A stretch of DNA of 36,301 nt from Candidatus Latescibacterota bacterium (GCA_012271065.1 JAAXHE010000315.1:1-36301); one strand, 5' to 3'. Counted from the stretch's first letter, positions 17,931 to 26,178 are shown. Notes: generated by a model from the sequence alone, not told the origin. A program made the numbers and translations.

Positions 17931-17960
17931 TTGAAAAGTGCATCCGCTGTTGTGTATATT
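17931..17960 (+). promoter_or_regulatory. Candidate sigma-70 promoter downstream of rarA
   Basis: TTGAAA (17931-17936) and TATATT (17955-17960) are separated by 18 bases. Each box resembles the consensus closely. It begins right after the rarA stop codon and would drive the leader and sigma-like gene. Confidence 0.55.
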
Positions 17961-18060
17961 GTAGAGGACTGTTGTGCGCACATCGGCTTTGGTCGACTGT
18001 GCGCGGAATCTACACGCATCGAGCAACTGGCCTGAAAAACATCGGGAAGGGAGGCGAAAC

Positions 18061-18114
18061 ATGAGGCTGACCGGAATGCTCCACGTAACCTATCCGCCTC
18101 CAGAGGGTTTCTGA
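18061..18114 (+). CDS. Possible 17-residue leader peptide
   Basis: The frame MRLTGMLHVTYPPPEGF begins 8 bases after GGGAGG, a strong ribosome site, and ends in TGA. It contains three consecutive prolines (YPPPEG), a context known to slow ribosomes. It sits between a promoter and a terminator-like hairpin. It may be a regulatory upstream reading frame. Translation is not proven, and chance occurrence of such a short frame is possible. Confidence 0.35.
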   Translation: MRLTGMLHVTYPPPEGF

Positions 18115-18159
18115 CGGATCCGCAGTCTTATATGTTGCAACTCGATCGCCCCTCCGGAG

Positions 18160-18192
18160 CCGCGGGTAGGGATTTACCCCGCGGAATTTTTG
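18160..18192 (+). terminator. Terminator-like hairpin upstream of the sigma-70 region 4 gene
   Basis: CCGCGGGTA (18160-18168) pairs with TACCCCGCGG (18175-18184) with one bulged base and a six-base loop, followed by AATTTTTG. It lies 46 bases after the short frame and 48 bases before the gene start, so it could attenuate transcription into the gene. Confidence 0.5.
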
Positions 18193-18239
18193 TGCCCGCA
18201 TGTGCGGGTTGTCGTTATTCGGAGGTGACGATCGGTTTT

Positions 18240-18632
18240 ATGTACAATTCTGATTTCTGGGAAGTCCCGCTGAATCAGCGGGACCTTGAGAAGATCCCCA
18301 ACGAGAATGGAATCTGGTTCGAGTCGCGTGAAGACCGGCGACTGCGATACGTGCGGGAAGACCGGGTTGCCGCAGTGGCAGTCCAGATTATCGAAGCGTT
18401 CCCGCATTGCCTTACGGACAGACAGCAGGAGGCGGCCCTGCTGTATTTTCGCCATGGGAAGACCCAGCGGGAGATCGCGGAGATTATGGGAATCTCTCGC
18501 CGCGTGGTCAGCCAGCACCTGTTCGGCATTACGCGAGAGGGACGGCAGGTGGGCGGCGCGATGCGCAAACTGCGGAAGTACTGCGAAGCGGAGTCGCTGG
18601 GACCGGGCGCCCCGGATACCGCGTCCGGATGA
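18240..18632 (+). CDS. Sigma-70 region 4-like helix-turn-helix protein
   Basis: A 130-residue protein whose C-terminal half is a sigma-70 region 4 type helix-turn-helix: LTDRQQEAALLYFRHGKTQ, then REIAEIMGISRRVVSQHLFG (about residues 58-96). The N-terminal 55 residues (NSDFWEVPLNQRDLEKIPNE) are not a normal sigma region 2, so this is not a complete sigma factor. It could be a DNA-binding regulator or anti-/co-sigma-like protein. The ATG at 18240 has GGAGG 14 bases upstream, longer than usual; a GTG at 18225 is an alternative but sits directly on the ribosome site. The gene ends 15 bases from the convergent enolase-superfamily gene. Confidence 0.75.
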   Translation: MYNSDFWEVPLNQRDLEKIPNENGIWFESREDRRLRYVREDRVAAVAVQIIEAFPHCLTDRQQEAALLYFRHGKTQREIAEIMGISRRVVSQHLFGITREGRQVGGAMRKLRKYCEAESLGPGAPDTASG

Positions 18633-18647
18633 ATGTCACGACAGACG

Positions 18648-19850
18648 TCAGACCGCCCACTGTTTCATCTTCTCTTCGTCCAGTTCAACGCCCAGTCCCG
18701 GTTTCTCGAAGGGTTCGAGCGAGCCGTCGCGGTACCTGAACGGTGTCTTGCAGATGTCGTCCACCAGGAGGACCGGCCCGACCAGGTCCGACGGTACCGT
18801 TACGTTTTGGGAAGCAACGGCCAGGTGGACGAACGCGGCGGTGCCGGGACCCATTTCGACGGTACTGCCCAGCAGCACGGGGACGCCGGCCGCCTGTGCG
18901 ATATGAATCAGACGTTGACTGCGCAGAATGCCGCCTGCCTGTGAGGGGATGACGTTGAAGACGTCCACGGCCCGGTGGCGTATGAGAGCGGTTGAGAAGC
19001 CGTCGTTCAGGTCCGCAACGTGTTCGATGATCTGAACGGGGGTCTGTTTCCGGACTCGAGCCAGGGAGCGGGCCGCCTCATCGGCGTTTTCATTGATCCG
19101 CCCGGGATTGTCATTGGCGACGGCGCGGTTCACCGCGACCACCGGCGTCTCGCAGGCGTCGATGCCGGCGGCGGCCATATCCCGGATTTTTTCAATGGCC
19201 TCGTCCTCCTCCCACGCGCCGCTGGCGTCGGCTTTGAAGTAGGCGTCAGGACCCGCCACCTGGCGAAAGCGCGCAATGCGGTCCAGATCGCGTGGATGAT
19301 CCTCGCCGACCTTGAGCTTGAAAGCCCGGAGTCCCCGGGAGACCATTGTCCTGATTTCATCCTCGAGCGCGTCGAGCTCCTCCTGCAGCGAGACGCCCCG
19401 CCGCATATAGGCGACCCAGCTGACGTCGACGCGTTCCTGACGGCGCCCTCCCAGCAGTTCGTAAAGGGGGGCGCCGTAGTGTTTTCCGGCAAGGTCGAGC
19501 AGGGCGATCTCCACGCCGAAAAGAGTGAGGCCCCGGAGTTCCGGGTGGATGCCGGCGGGAAGTTCATCGGCGATCCGTGCGATCAGGACGTTTCGATCGG
19601 CGACGTCGCCGTGCATCAACACTCGAAGCAGGAGATCCCGCAGGCCGTCGGCCCGGAGCGGATTCATCCTGTCGGCGATGTCCGGGACTTCGCCAAGCCC
19701 CACATGGTGCGTGTCCGTGAAGAACTCGAGGATCTGATATCTGGACCGGCTGAGGTCTTCACCGGGCTGCAGGTTCTGCGGGTCCGCGGCATAGGTCGTG
19801 TAAATGCGTGGAACCGAGACTTCCCTCACCTGGATGTCCGTGATCTTCAT
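18648..19850 (-). CDS. Enolase-superfamily enzyme (mandelate racemase/muconate lactonising type)
   Basis: These TIM-barrel enzymes abstract a proton alpha to a carboxylate, then racemise, dehydrate or cycloisomerise it using Mg2+. The 400-residue protein has the capping domain (1-140), the KxK motif at Lys178 and Lys180 (AFKLKVGED), and metal-ligand positions Asp208 (KADASGAW), Glu234 (ACETPV) and Glu276 (IIEHVADL). Late-barrel motifs are VIPSQAGGIL and LGSTVEMGPG. The KxK arrangement points to the MLE or dipeptide-epimerase side of the superfamily rather than to mandelate racemase itself. It is the last gene of the minus-strand block, 18 bases after the TMEM14-like gene. Substrate unknown. 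Confidence 0.87.
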   Translation of the reverse strand: MKITDIQVREVSVPRIYTTYAADPQNLQPGEDLSRSRYQILEFFTDTHHVGLGEVPDIADRMNPLRADGLRDLLLRVLMHGDVADRNVLIARIADELPAGIHPELRGLTLFGVEIALLDLAGKHYGAPLYELLGGRRQERVDVSWVAYMRRGVSLQEELDALEDEIRTMVSRGLRAFKLKVGEDHPRDLDRIARFRQVAGPDAYFKADASGAWEEDEAIEKIRDMAAAGIDACETPVVAVNRAVANDNPGRINENADEAARSLARVRKQTPVQIIEHVADLNDGFSTALIRHRAVDVFNVIPSQAGGILRSQRLIHIAQAAGVPVLLGSTVEMGPGTAAFVHLAVASQNVTVPSDLVGPVLLVDDICKTPFRYRDGSLEPFEKPGLGVELDEEKMKQWAV

Positions 19851-19868
19851 CGATGCGGTCCTTCCGGT

Positions 19869-20207
19869 TTAGCCCGAACCGGTGATACCGAGCAGATTAC
19901 GTGTATACGACATCAGACCGGCCGTGACTATGCTTGCTATGAGCAAAACGCCCGCCGGCATCAGCTTCCGGGTCCTGATGAATCGACTCAGGGAGATCCC
20001 GGTAAGCAGCAGGGCGAGCATCAGGCCGATGAGCAGCCCGGTCGCCGGATCCGTACGTCCGGTCCACCAGGCGTACAACGCAACCATACCGCTGATGCCG
20101 CCGGCGGCGAGCGACACCGAGCTGTCGGATTTGAGCTTGCCCACCAGGCCGCCCGCGATCAGCAGGAGACCGTAGAGCGCGAGAACGGTTTGTGCGAGTT
20201 GGAGCAT
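19869..20207 (-). CDS. TMEM14-family (UPF0136) small membrane protein
   Basis: A 112-residue membrane protein with about four hydrophobic helices: TVLALYGLLLIAGGLVG (7-23), SLAAGGISGMVALYAWW (32-48), TGLLIGLMLALLLTG (56-70) and MPAGVLLIASIVTAGLM (83-99). The spacing, the GLVG and SLAAGG motifs and the total length match the TMEM14/UPF0136 family, which in eukaryotes includes mitochondrial and plastid transporters (haem or fatty-acid export has been proposed). The bacterial function is not known. GGAGG lies 6 bases before the ATG. It is placed between two enolase-superfamily genes with gaps of 26 and 18 bases, so it is almost certainly cotranscribed with them. Confidence 0.8.
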   Translation of the reverse strand: MLQLAQTVLALYGLLLIAGGLVGKLKSDSSVSLAAGGISGMVALYAWWTGRTDPATGLLIGLMLALLLTGISLSRFIRTRKLMPAGVLLIASIVTAGLMSYTRNLLGITGSG

Positions 20208-20233
20208 GGTTTACCTCCGGTTACGTATGTCGA

Positions 20234-21238
20234 TTAACCCGGGCGGTATTTCTCCACGGTGGCCATATCCAGCTTCACGCCCAGCCCCGAGCCTTCGGGC
20301 AGAACGAAGTGCCCGTCCTTGACGACGAGGGCGCCGTTCACGACGTCCGCCACGCGGGTGAACGGCAGTTCGTCGCAGGGCAGGGTCGCATTTGGAATGG
20401 TTGCCTGGACATGCGCGGAATAGGCGGCGAGGACACCCAGGCACAGGCCGCCCATCTGCACCCAGCACGGTACGTCGTCGGCCTCCGCGATGGCGGCAGC
20501 CTTCTTCACCTGCTGAGCCGGTCCCCCCAGGTTCACGTAGTCGATGCATTCGGCCTTCAGCGCGTTCAGAACACCTGCAGGCGGGCCCAGGTGCAACGCG
20601 ATCGGGATGTGGGTTTTCTCGCGCAGGAGGCGGTACCAATCCAGATTGTTCTTGAGCACGGGATCTTCGAAGTTGGCGATCGTCCCGAAGGGTTCCAGTT
20701 CTCCTGCCAGGCGTGCGGCGACCGTCGGGTGCCGGAATGCGGTGTTGGGATCCACGCCCACGGTGTATTCGGGACCCGTGGCCTCCTTCATGAGCCGGAT
20801 GGTTTCAACGATGTTCCAGGGTCGGGCCTTGAGTTTGTGGTTGGTGAATCCCAGTGCGGCGCCGATCTCGGCTTCGGCCGCGGTCTCCTCCGGCTGCATG
20901 GCGCACGACCAGTAGGAGACGGGTATTCGGTCCCGCACTTTCTCACCGAAAAAACGCCACAGGGGGATGCCGTAGGCCTGTCCGGCGATGTCCAGGAGCG
21001 CACATGTGAAGGGATCGGGCTGGGCGAACGGATCCAGATCGAGAGGGTCCATTCCGGTCAGCGCGGCGGCTCGTTCCGCGAATTGGGCGGGCTCGCCCTG
21101 GCACTCGCCGATTCCCTCGAGTCCGCCGTCGGTGTGGATGCGGCACAGCGTGATCGAATAGACTTTGGGATGGTATCTGGCAATAACCGGTATGGGCGGG
21201 ACCTCCACTTCGAAGAGGTCGATTTCTGTGATTCTCAC
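20234..21238 (-). CDS. Enolase-superfamily enzyme with an atypical third metal-ligand position
   Basis: The start is the GTG at 21238 (VRITEIDLFEVEV), with AAAGGAGG 7 bases upstream, giving 334 residues. The frame stays open for about 660 bases upstream, but that part is the antisense of the M14 gene. The GTG overlaps the M14 gene stop as GTGA, so translation is coupled. KxK is Lys135-Leu-Lys137 (NHKLKARP). Asp163 (GVDPN) and Glu191 (FEDP) fit the first two metal ligands. The third position, usually Asp or Glu at the end of the next strand, reads IALHLGPP, apparently His216. It is shorter than the other copy (400 aa). The reaction cannot be assigned. Confidence 0.85.
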   Translation of the reverse strand: MRITEIDLFEVEVPPIPVIARYHPKVYSITLCRIHTDGGLEGIGECQGEPAQFAERAAALTGMDPLDLDPFAQPDPFTCALLDIAGQAYGIPLWRFFGEKVRDRIPVSYWSCAMQPEETAAEAEIGAALGFTNHKLKARPWNIVETIRLMKEATGPEYTVGVDPNTAFRHPTVAARLAGELEPFGTIANFEDPVLKNNLDWYRLLREKTHIPIALHLGPPAGVLNALKAECIDYVNLGGPAQQVKKAAAIAEADDVPCWVQMGGLCLGVLAAYSAHVQATIPNATLPCDELPFTRVADVVNGALVVKDGHFVLPEGSGLGVKLDMATVEKYRPG

Positions 21239-22740
21239 TTCGGGCCTCCTTTGAGCAGGCACTGCTTGACGGCTGCAAGGCAGATTTCGACGACCGTGTC
21301 CGTATTCATGACAAGCGCGTGCACGTCGTCGCGATTGCCGGACATTTCGATGAGGAAGGCGGCCTGCGTGCCGCGCTCGGCCGCGTATGAGATGCAATAG
21401 GGCTCGGGAGGACGGAATTCGGTGATGCGGTCCATGTTCACCTGCTGGTACGCGCCCCCGTACGGTTTCTGAGTCAGGTAACGGTCTTCCAGGCGGTCCC
21501 TGATGTCCGCGTGGATCGCGGCGAGCAGTGCCCCGTCTCCCTTGTGCGGCAGCATCATAATGTAGTCGGCCGTATGGAAGTCGATGACGCACAGCGGCCG
21601 GTACCTGTCGATTATGCGCTGGATGACCCGCGTCTCCCGTTCGGATGCGGCTTTCGCGCCCATGTAATTGTAGTCCCAGGGCATCCGCACGTCCTGCGTG
21701 TATTGGAAGCCGTCCCAGTTGCAGTCGAAGTTGCGGTTCAGATCCACGCCCCGGGAGTTCTGGCGCGTGAACCGGTCGAATCCGCCAGGGTTCTGCACCG
21801 GCAGTATCTTGATATGCAGATCGCGGGTATTCAACCCCTCCACGTTCGGATTCTCGCACAGGACTTCCGCGAGGCGAAGCAGTCCGTACGCGTTCTCCCA
21901 TTCCCAGCCGTGTATGGCGGCGCCGAAGTACATCGCGGGCCTGGATTCATCGCCCACGTTCAGGGAATACATCGGCCTGCCGTCGCTGGAGCGTCCTTCG
22001 TCCTCCAGATTAAGGTCCGGATACCGCTCCACCGCGTCGAACATCAGGTCGACGAATCCATCGTAGGATAGTCGTTCCGGATAGTGTCTGCCGTAACGAA
22101 CGGCGTTGTTGACGATGTTGCCAAGAAACAGATATTTGTTCGTGCTTCCCCATGAATTGTACCAGGGTCGCACCGGGGACGCGAGGTCCATGGCCACGAT
22201 CCGACCGTCTCCGACGCCCTCTTCGAGCATCACGGCGCCGCTGTTCAGATTTGATATGCCGAGAGCGGCGACATTATCAAAGTATTCCAGACCCAGGACC
22301 TGACGCTGGAACATCTGGTTGGCATAGCTCTGGTCCGGGGCACTCGTCACGGTCCCGTACCACCACAAGGTGTCGCCGACGGCAAAGCCGCGGGTCACGT
22401 CGTTCTCGACCTCGATTCGCATCTCGGGTCGAATGCGGTCCTGCACGTGGGTTTTGCTGAATTGCATGCCACGATTGCGCGCGTACTCGAAGAGACAGGA
22501 GATGACCTGTCCCCCGGATTCCGCGAACTCGGTGACGGCGCCGTAGTCCAGTTCATCCAGATTGCGACCGTCGTTTACGACGGTGATCACGAACTCGTAA
22601 CGACCGAGAACGCCTGCGTCGTAAGATTCGCTTGTAATGTCCAGGCGTCTTACCTTGCCCGGGTAAAGGACGTCGAGATCGGCCCCCATGGTTCCGCCGG
22701 GACCGTCCGAGAGCAGGAGGATGTTCTGATCGGGTTGCAT
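21235..22740 (-). CDS. M14-family zinc carboxypeptidase with an N-terminal glutamine-amidotransferase-like domain
   Basis: M14 metallocarboxypeptidases remove C-terminal residues from peptides. In this 501-residue protein the catalytic domain covers about 222-500. The zinc ligands are His277 and Glu280 (HGWE) and His389 (VIDFHTAD). Substrate-binding Asn335-Arg336 sits in DLNRNFDC, and the general base is probably the Glu of FLIEMSGN near residue 463. Residues 1-215 form an alpha/beta domain resembling class I glutamine amidotransferase-like or ThuA-type folds (NILLLSDGPGG, YEFVITVVNDG, FAESGGQVISCLFEYAR). No signal peptide is visible, so it is probably cytoplasmic. It overlaps the next gene by 4 bases and starts 54 bases after the dehydrogenase stop. 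Confidence 0.85.
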   Translation of the reverse strand: MQPDQNILLLSDGPGGTMGADLDVLYPGKVRRLDITSESYDAGVLGRYEFVITVVNDGRNLDELDYGAVTEFAESGGQVISCLFEYARNRGMQFSKTHVQDRIRPEMRIEVENDVTRGFAVGDTLWWYGTVTSAPDQSYANQMFQRQVLGLEYFDNVAALGISNLNSGAVMLEEGVGDGRIVAMDLASPVRPWYNSWGSTNKYLFLGNIVNNAVRYGRHYPERLSYDGFVDLMFDAVERYPDLNLEDEGRSSDGRPMYSLNVGDESRPAMYFGAAIHGWEWENAYGLLRLAEVLCENPNVEGLNTRDLHIKILPVQNPGGFDRFTRQNSRGVDLNRNFDCNWDGFQYTQDVRMPWDYNYMGAKAASERETRVIQRIIDRYRPLCVIDFHTADYIMMLPHKGDGALLAAIHADIRDRLEDRYLTQKPYGGAYQQVNMDRITEFRPPEPYCISYAAERGTQAAFLIEMSGNRDDVHALVMNTDTVVEICLAAVKQCLLKGGPK

Positions 22741-22794
22741 GGCGCTTACCGCTTTCAGGTGCGGGCGATGCGTGAAACCGGGAAGATCGAGCGG

Positions 22795-23811
22795 CTACGA
22801 TCCGGTGATTGCCGGAGGGTTGACGATATTTCTGAGCGGCTGGCCGAGCAGGGCTCTTCTGCAGGTTTCGGCGGTACCGGTGCGCAGGTCCACAAGGCTC
22901 TGCTCCGAGTAGAAGGCGGAATGCGGCGTCAGTAACACGCGATGGTGGGCGGGATGGCCGGGATTGCGCCAGGCGACGACGAGCGGGTCGTCTTCCTTGA
23001 GCTGTTCCCATTCGAAGACGTCGATACCCGCCCCGGCCAGACGTCCGGATGAAACCGCGTCCGGAATCGCCGACGTGTCGACGATCGCGCCGCGGGCGGT
23101 GTTCACAAGGTACGAGCCTTCGGGCATGAGCGCGATGGCATCGGCATCGATCAGGTGGCGGGTTTCGTCAGTAAGCGGGCAGTGGATGCTGAGCGTGAAG
23201 GCCTGGCCGAGAGTTTCTTCAAGGGACTCCACGCGTCGTATTCCAAGGGCCTTGGCGTATCCGTCCGGCTTGTACGGATCGTAAAAACACACGTCCATAC
23301 CCAGCGCCTTCGCGCGCAGTGCCGCCGCCGTACCGATACGGCCGAGGCCGACGATGGCGAATACGCTGCCGCGGATGCGTTGCAGTGGCGCCGCCTGGGT
23401 GGGCGACCAGGGTCCTTGTGACGCGCGCAGGCGTGAGTTGAGAAATGCGGCGCCCCGGATCATGGAGACCGCCATGCCCACGGCCGAATCGGCCACGTCT
23501 TCGGTCCCGTAGTCCGGCACGTTGCAAACCGGAATGCCCAGTTCACGGGCGCGCGCCACGTCTACATTGTCGAATCCGACGCCGCCTCGTGCAATGACTC
23601 TGCAATTCCGGAGACGGTTAAGGGTCGCCGCGGAAATAACGATATAGTGATACGGAACAATGGCGTCGGCGTCTTCGATCCTGCCCGCGAGTTCGTCTTC
23701 CCGCGTTGCGTTCAGAACCCGGACGTTGGCAACGTCGTGAAGGATTTCCCTCTCGAGATCGGGATTTGAAATGAAATCCGTGATGACAACGTCTGATTTG
23801 CGTCCGGACAT
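22795..23811 (-). CDS. D-2-hydroxyacid dehydrogenase, CtBP-like
   Basis: NAD-dependent D-2-hydroxyacid dehydrogenases interconvert 2-keto and D-2-hydroxy acids. The 338-residue protein has the Rossmann motif GLGRIG (155-160), the acidic cofactor residue in FYDPYKPDG (Asp178), and the catalytic set Arg240 (NTARGAIVD), probably Glu267 (DVFEWEQ) and His297 (TPHSAFYSE). ARGGVGFDNVD (75-84) is typical of the C-terminal-binding-protein-like branch. The length is normal. It lies first in the downstream part of the catabolic block, 156 bases after the Gfo/Idh/MocA gene. Confidence 0.9.
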   Translation of the reverse strand: MSGRKSDVVITDFISNPDLEREILHDVANVRVLNATREDELAGRIEDADAIVPYHYIVISAATLNRLRNCRVIARGGVGFDNVDVARARELGIPVCNVPDYGTEDVADSAVGMAVSMIRGAAFLNSRLRASQGPWSPTQAAPLQRIRGSVFAIVGLGRIGTAAALRAKALGMDVCFYDPYKPDGYAKALGIRRVESLEETLGQAFTLSIHCPLTDETRHLIDADAIALMPEGSYLVNTARGAIVDTSAIPDAVSSGRLAGAGIDVFEWEQLKEDDPLVVAWRNPGHPAHHRVLLTPHSAFYSEQSLVDLRTGTAETCRRALLGQPLRNIVNPPAITGS

Positions 23812-23967
23812 ATCGGATATGGCAACGTGATAGAGAGAAGGGTCGGGCCGCGGGTCGCGACCGATCGGGACAACAACCTATGTTCGTATTCCAGGCGAGT
23901 CAAGCCCATTCCGGTGAGCCGGAGCGGTCCGGGTGGACGGGTCGCGCGCCGGGATTTGCCGCGCCCT

Positions 23968-25224
23968 TCAGCCGTCGTAACCGAGTCTGCGCCAGCGTGT
24001 GTGCGCGTATCGGATGGCGTCCACGCCGGGTTTCACAAAGCCGCGCGTGCTGGGAGGGGGCTGCCCGGGACCGGCGTCCTCCGGGTAGGGCGACCAGTGG
24101 TCCTCCACGTAGGGCCTGCTTGCCGTCTTCCGCCGAAAATCGGGAATGGGATATGGTGCGCCGTTTTCGAGGCATGACCGCCAGGCCTGCACGCCTACGG
24201 CGGCCATGGCGACGCCCCGGTACACGTTCAGGTAGGGCTGGCGGCCCGACCGGATGGCGCGTGCGAAGTGGAAATTGGTCCAGAAGTCTCCGCCTCCGTG
24301 GCCGGCCTTCCGGGCAAGATCGCCGTGTTCCGGCCAGTCCGCGGTGTACGTCCGGTCCAGCGGCTGACCCTTGTCCCGCAGCCAATCTTCGTGATGAATG
24401 CGGACGCAGCTCCAATGGTTGGGTTCGGCGGTGGCGATGAGGCCCCGTTCCCCGTGGATTTCGTAGCGCACCCGGTGTACGGAACTGAGCTGCAGGCCCA
24501 GAATCCGAAAGACGGCGCCGTTATCCATGCGTACGAGAATCAGACCGCCCTGATCTCCCACGCGCACACGATGCGGAGACTGGGTGGGTTCTTCGACGAT
24601 CGACAGCGCGTTGACGCAGACGGGCATGGTCCCGGTGATGCACATCAGCGGTGCGAGTGCGTGGCTGCAGTAATAGGTGGGCGGGATCCAGTTGCGCCAG
24701 TGATTCAGGCCGGGGGAGATGCCCAGGCGCCAGTCTTCCTCGGCGGCGTGGTTGTATTCCCCTTCGGCGTACGTGACGCTTCCGATCTCTCCGCTGCGGT
24801 ACAGGCGGCGCAACTCCTGGTTGGCAGAGGAGAAAGGGTAGTTTTCAGCGAACATGAAGATCCGGCCGCTGGCTTCCACCGCGCGACAGAGGGCAACGCC
24901 TTCGGCGAGCGTCTTGCACGCGGCGGTTTCGCTCATGACGTGCTTTTCAGCCTGAAGTGCCTTGATGGCGAATGGCGCGTGCTCGTGGCTGTAGTTCGCC
25001 AGGATGACCGCATCCATTTCATGTTCGAGGAAACGGTCGTAGTCCGTGTACGTGGCCACACCGTATTCCCGGCCGACCTGTTCGAGCTTCTCCTTCCAGA
25101 TGTCGCAGAGCGCCACGAGTTTCATGCCCGCCGTGTCGGTCGCGCCCCGGGCGAAGCTCTGTCCCCGGCCCACGCCGATTATGCCGACCCGGATGGGCCG
25201 CTTATCGGTCTGATGCTGTGTCAT
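23968..25224 (-). CDS. Gfo/Idh/MocA-family oxidoreductase (first copy)
   Basis: NAD(P)-dependent oxidoreductases of this family act on sugars, inositols and sugar acids. The 418-residue protein has the Rossmann motif IIGVGRGQS (15-23) and the substrate-domain sheet (GSVTYAEGEYNHAAEEDW). Where most members have the catalytic Glu-Lys-Pro, this reads Glu93-Lys94-His95 (AEKHVMSETA). The start ATG follows GAGGAG by 9 bases. A C-terminal extension (about 370-418; TRGFVKPGVDAIRYAHTRW) is longer than in the second copy. It follows the TIM-barrel isomerase gene by 73 bases. Substrate unknown; the neighbouring isomerase suggests a sugar or cyclitol. Confidence 0.87.
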   Translation of the reverse strand: MTQHQTDKRPIRVGIIGVGRGQSFARGATDTAGMKLVALCDIWKEKLEQVGREYGVATYTDYDRFLEHEMDAVILANYSHEHAPFAIKALQAEKHVMSETAACKTLAEGVALCRAVEASGRIFMFAENYPFSSANQELRRLYRSGEIGSVTYAEGEYNHAAEEDWRLGISPGLNHWRNWIPPTYYCSHALAPLMCITGTMPVCVNALSIVEEPTQSPHRVRVGDQGGLILVRMDNGAVFRILGLQLSSVHRVRYEIHGERGLIATAEPNHWSCVRIHHEDWLRDKGQPLDRTYTADWPEHGDLARKAGHGGGDFWTNFHFARAIRSGRQPYLNVYRGVAMAAVGVQAWRSCLENGAPYPIPDFRRKTASRPYVEDHWSPYPEDAGPGQPPPSTRGFVKPGVDAIRYAHTRWRRLGYDG

Positions 25225-25297
25225 AAGCGGTGCTCCTCACGCCCTGGACTGTGGGCATTAATCGCAAATCTAACGCGACTGAAGTCGCTCAGGGCGA

Positions 25298-26155
25298 TCA
25301 GGCTTCGAGCAGCCGTCGAAGATACGCGCCCTGTTCGCCGACCTTGGCATCGTCTTCGCCGGGCCCGAAGTCTTCCAGCGAAAGGTACCCCGAATAGCCG
25401 ACGTCTTTGAAATCACTGACGATCCGGGCGATGTCGGCGATACCTTCCCGCATGTCAGCGAAGTCCCACTCCCAGACCTGTGCGCCGGTGTCGTCGCGTC
25501 CGGTGACGACGGGCTTGCCGTTGCCGATGTGGCAATGGGCGAGATAGGGACCCAGCAATTCCATGCCCATCCTGGTATCTTCCAGACCTACGCGCAGCAT
25601 GTTCGGAATGTCGTAGATGGCGCCGATTCGGTCCGGATCCAGGTCTCGCAGCAGCTCGATAGTGCGCGAACAGGTGACGGCGACGGTGCCCACGTGGATT
25701 TCGTAGAGGATTTTGACGTTGAATTGTCGTGCGGTTTCAACGAGGTTCGCGAAACCTGCGCGTGCATTGAGAAACTGGGGCCAGTAGGGCTGCGTCCTGT
25801 CGTGCCCTGGCGCGCCGATGCGGATCATGGGCGGGTTGTCCGGATTCAGCGTGGCGGCGCCCCGGAACAGTTTCTCCACGACTCCGGACTCTTCCAGCGT
25901 CACGTTCGGGGCCAGCGCGATCACCTGTACGCCGGACCGTCTCTGGGCCGCGCGGATCGCTTCGGCCTTATGAATGATATTGTCGGGGCTGACGTCGGAC
26001 AGGTGACGGCCCCAGAAGGAGGGTTCCTCGGCATCGTCTTCGGGGTTGTAACGACAGCGCAGCTCGACGCCGTCGTACCCGTGTTCGGCCAGCTTGTCGA
26101 AGGTGAGATCCAGGTCCCAGCGGGGTAGCATTACGGACGTACAGGAGAGTTTCAT
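25298..26155 (-). CDS. Sugar phosphate isomerase/epimerase-like TIM-barrel protein
   Basis: This 285-residue protein belongs to the xylose-isomerase-like/AP endonuclease 2 fold, whose members isomerise or epimerise sugars and cyclitols using a divalent metal. The barrel strands carry the usual motifs: MKLSCTSVM at the start, YDGVELRCRYNP, VIALAPNV, ILYEIHVGTV (metal Glu), IGAIYDIPNM (Asp), LAHCHIGNGK (His) and YLSLEDFGPG (Glu near the end). GGAGG lies 4 bases before the ATG. It begins 23 bases after the M42 peptidase stop, so cotranscription is likely, and is followed by the first Gfo/Idh/MocA gene. Confidence 0.87.
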   Translation of the reverse strand: MKLSCTSVMLPRWDLDLTFDKLAEHGYDGVELRCRYNPEDDAEEPSFWGRHLSDVSPDNIIHKAEAIRAAQRRSGVQVIALAPNVTLEESGVVEKLFRGAATLNPDNPPMIRIGAPGHDRTQPYWPQFLNARAGFANLVETARQFNVKILYEIHVGTVAVTCSRTIELLRDLDPDRIGAIYDIPNMLRVGLEDTRMGMELLGPYLAHCHIGNGKPVVTGRDDTGAQVWEWDFADMREGIADIARIVSDFKDVGYSGYLSLEDFGPGEDDAKVGEQGAYLRRLLEA

Positions 26156-26178
26156 AGGGCCTCCGGCTTCGCGGACGG

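Larger units (their letters stand above)
17929..18239 (+). other. Leader region of the sigma-70 region 4 gene
   Basis: This 311-base stretch holds a candidate promoter (17931-17960), a 17-codon reading frame with a good ribosome site (18061-18114), a terminator-like hairpin (18160-18192) and a second hairpin, CCCGCATGTGCGGG (18195-18208), just before the next gene. The order promoter, short frame, terminator resembles an attenuation leader, but no experiment supports that. Confidence 0.45.

Noticed and set aside
19020..20237. A 405-codon plus-strand frame opposite the enolase-superfamily and TMEM14 genes
   Set aside because: Antisense shadow; it crosses two real genes and their gap and has no recognisable domain.
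21239..21901. N-terminal extension of the enolase-superfamily gene to an upstream start
   Set aside because: The added 221 residues are Arg- and Gly-rich antisense of the M14 gene. The GTG at 21238 has a strong ribosome site and a family-typical start.
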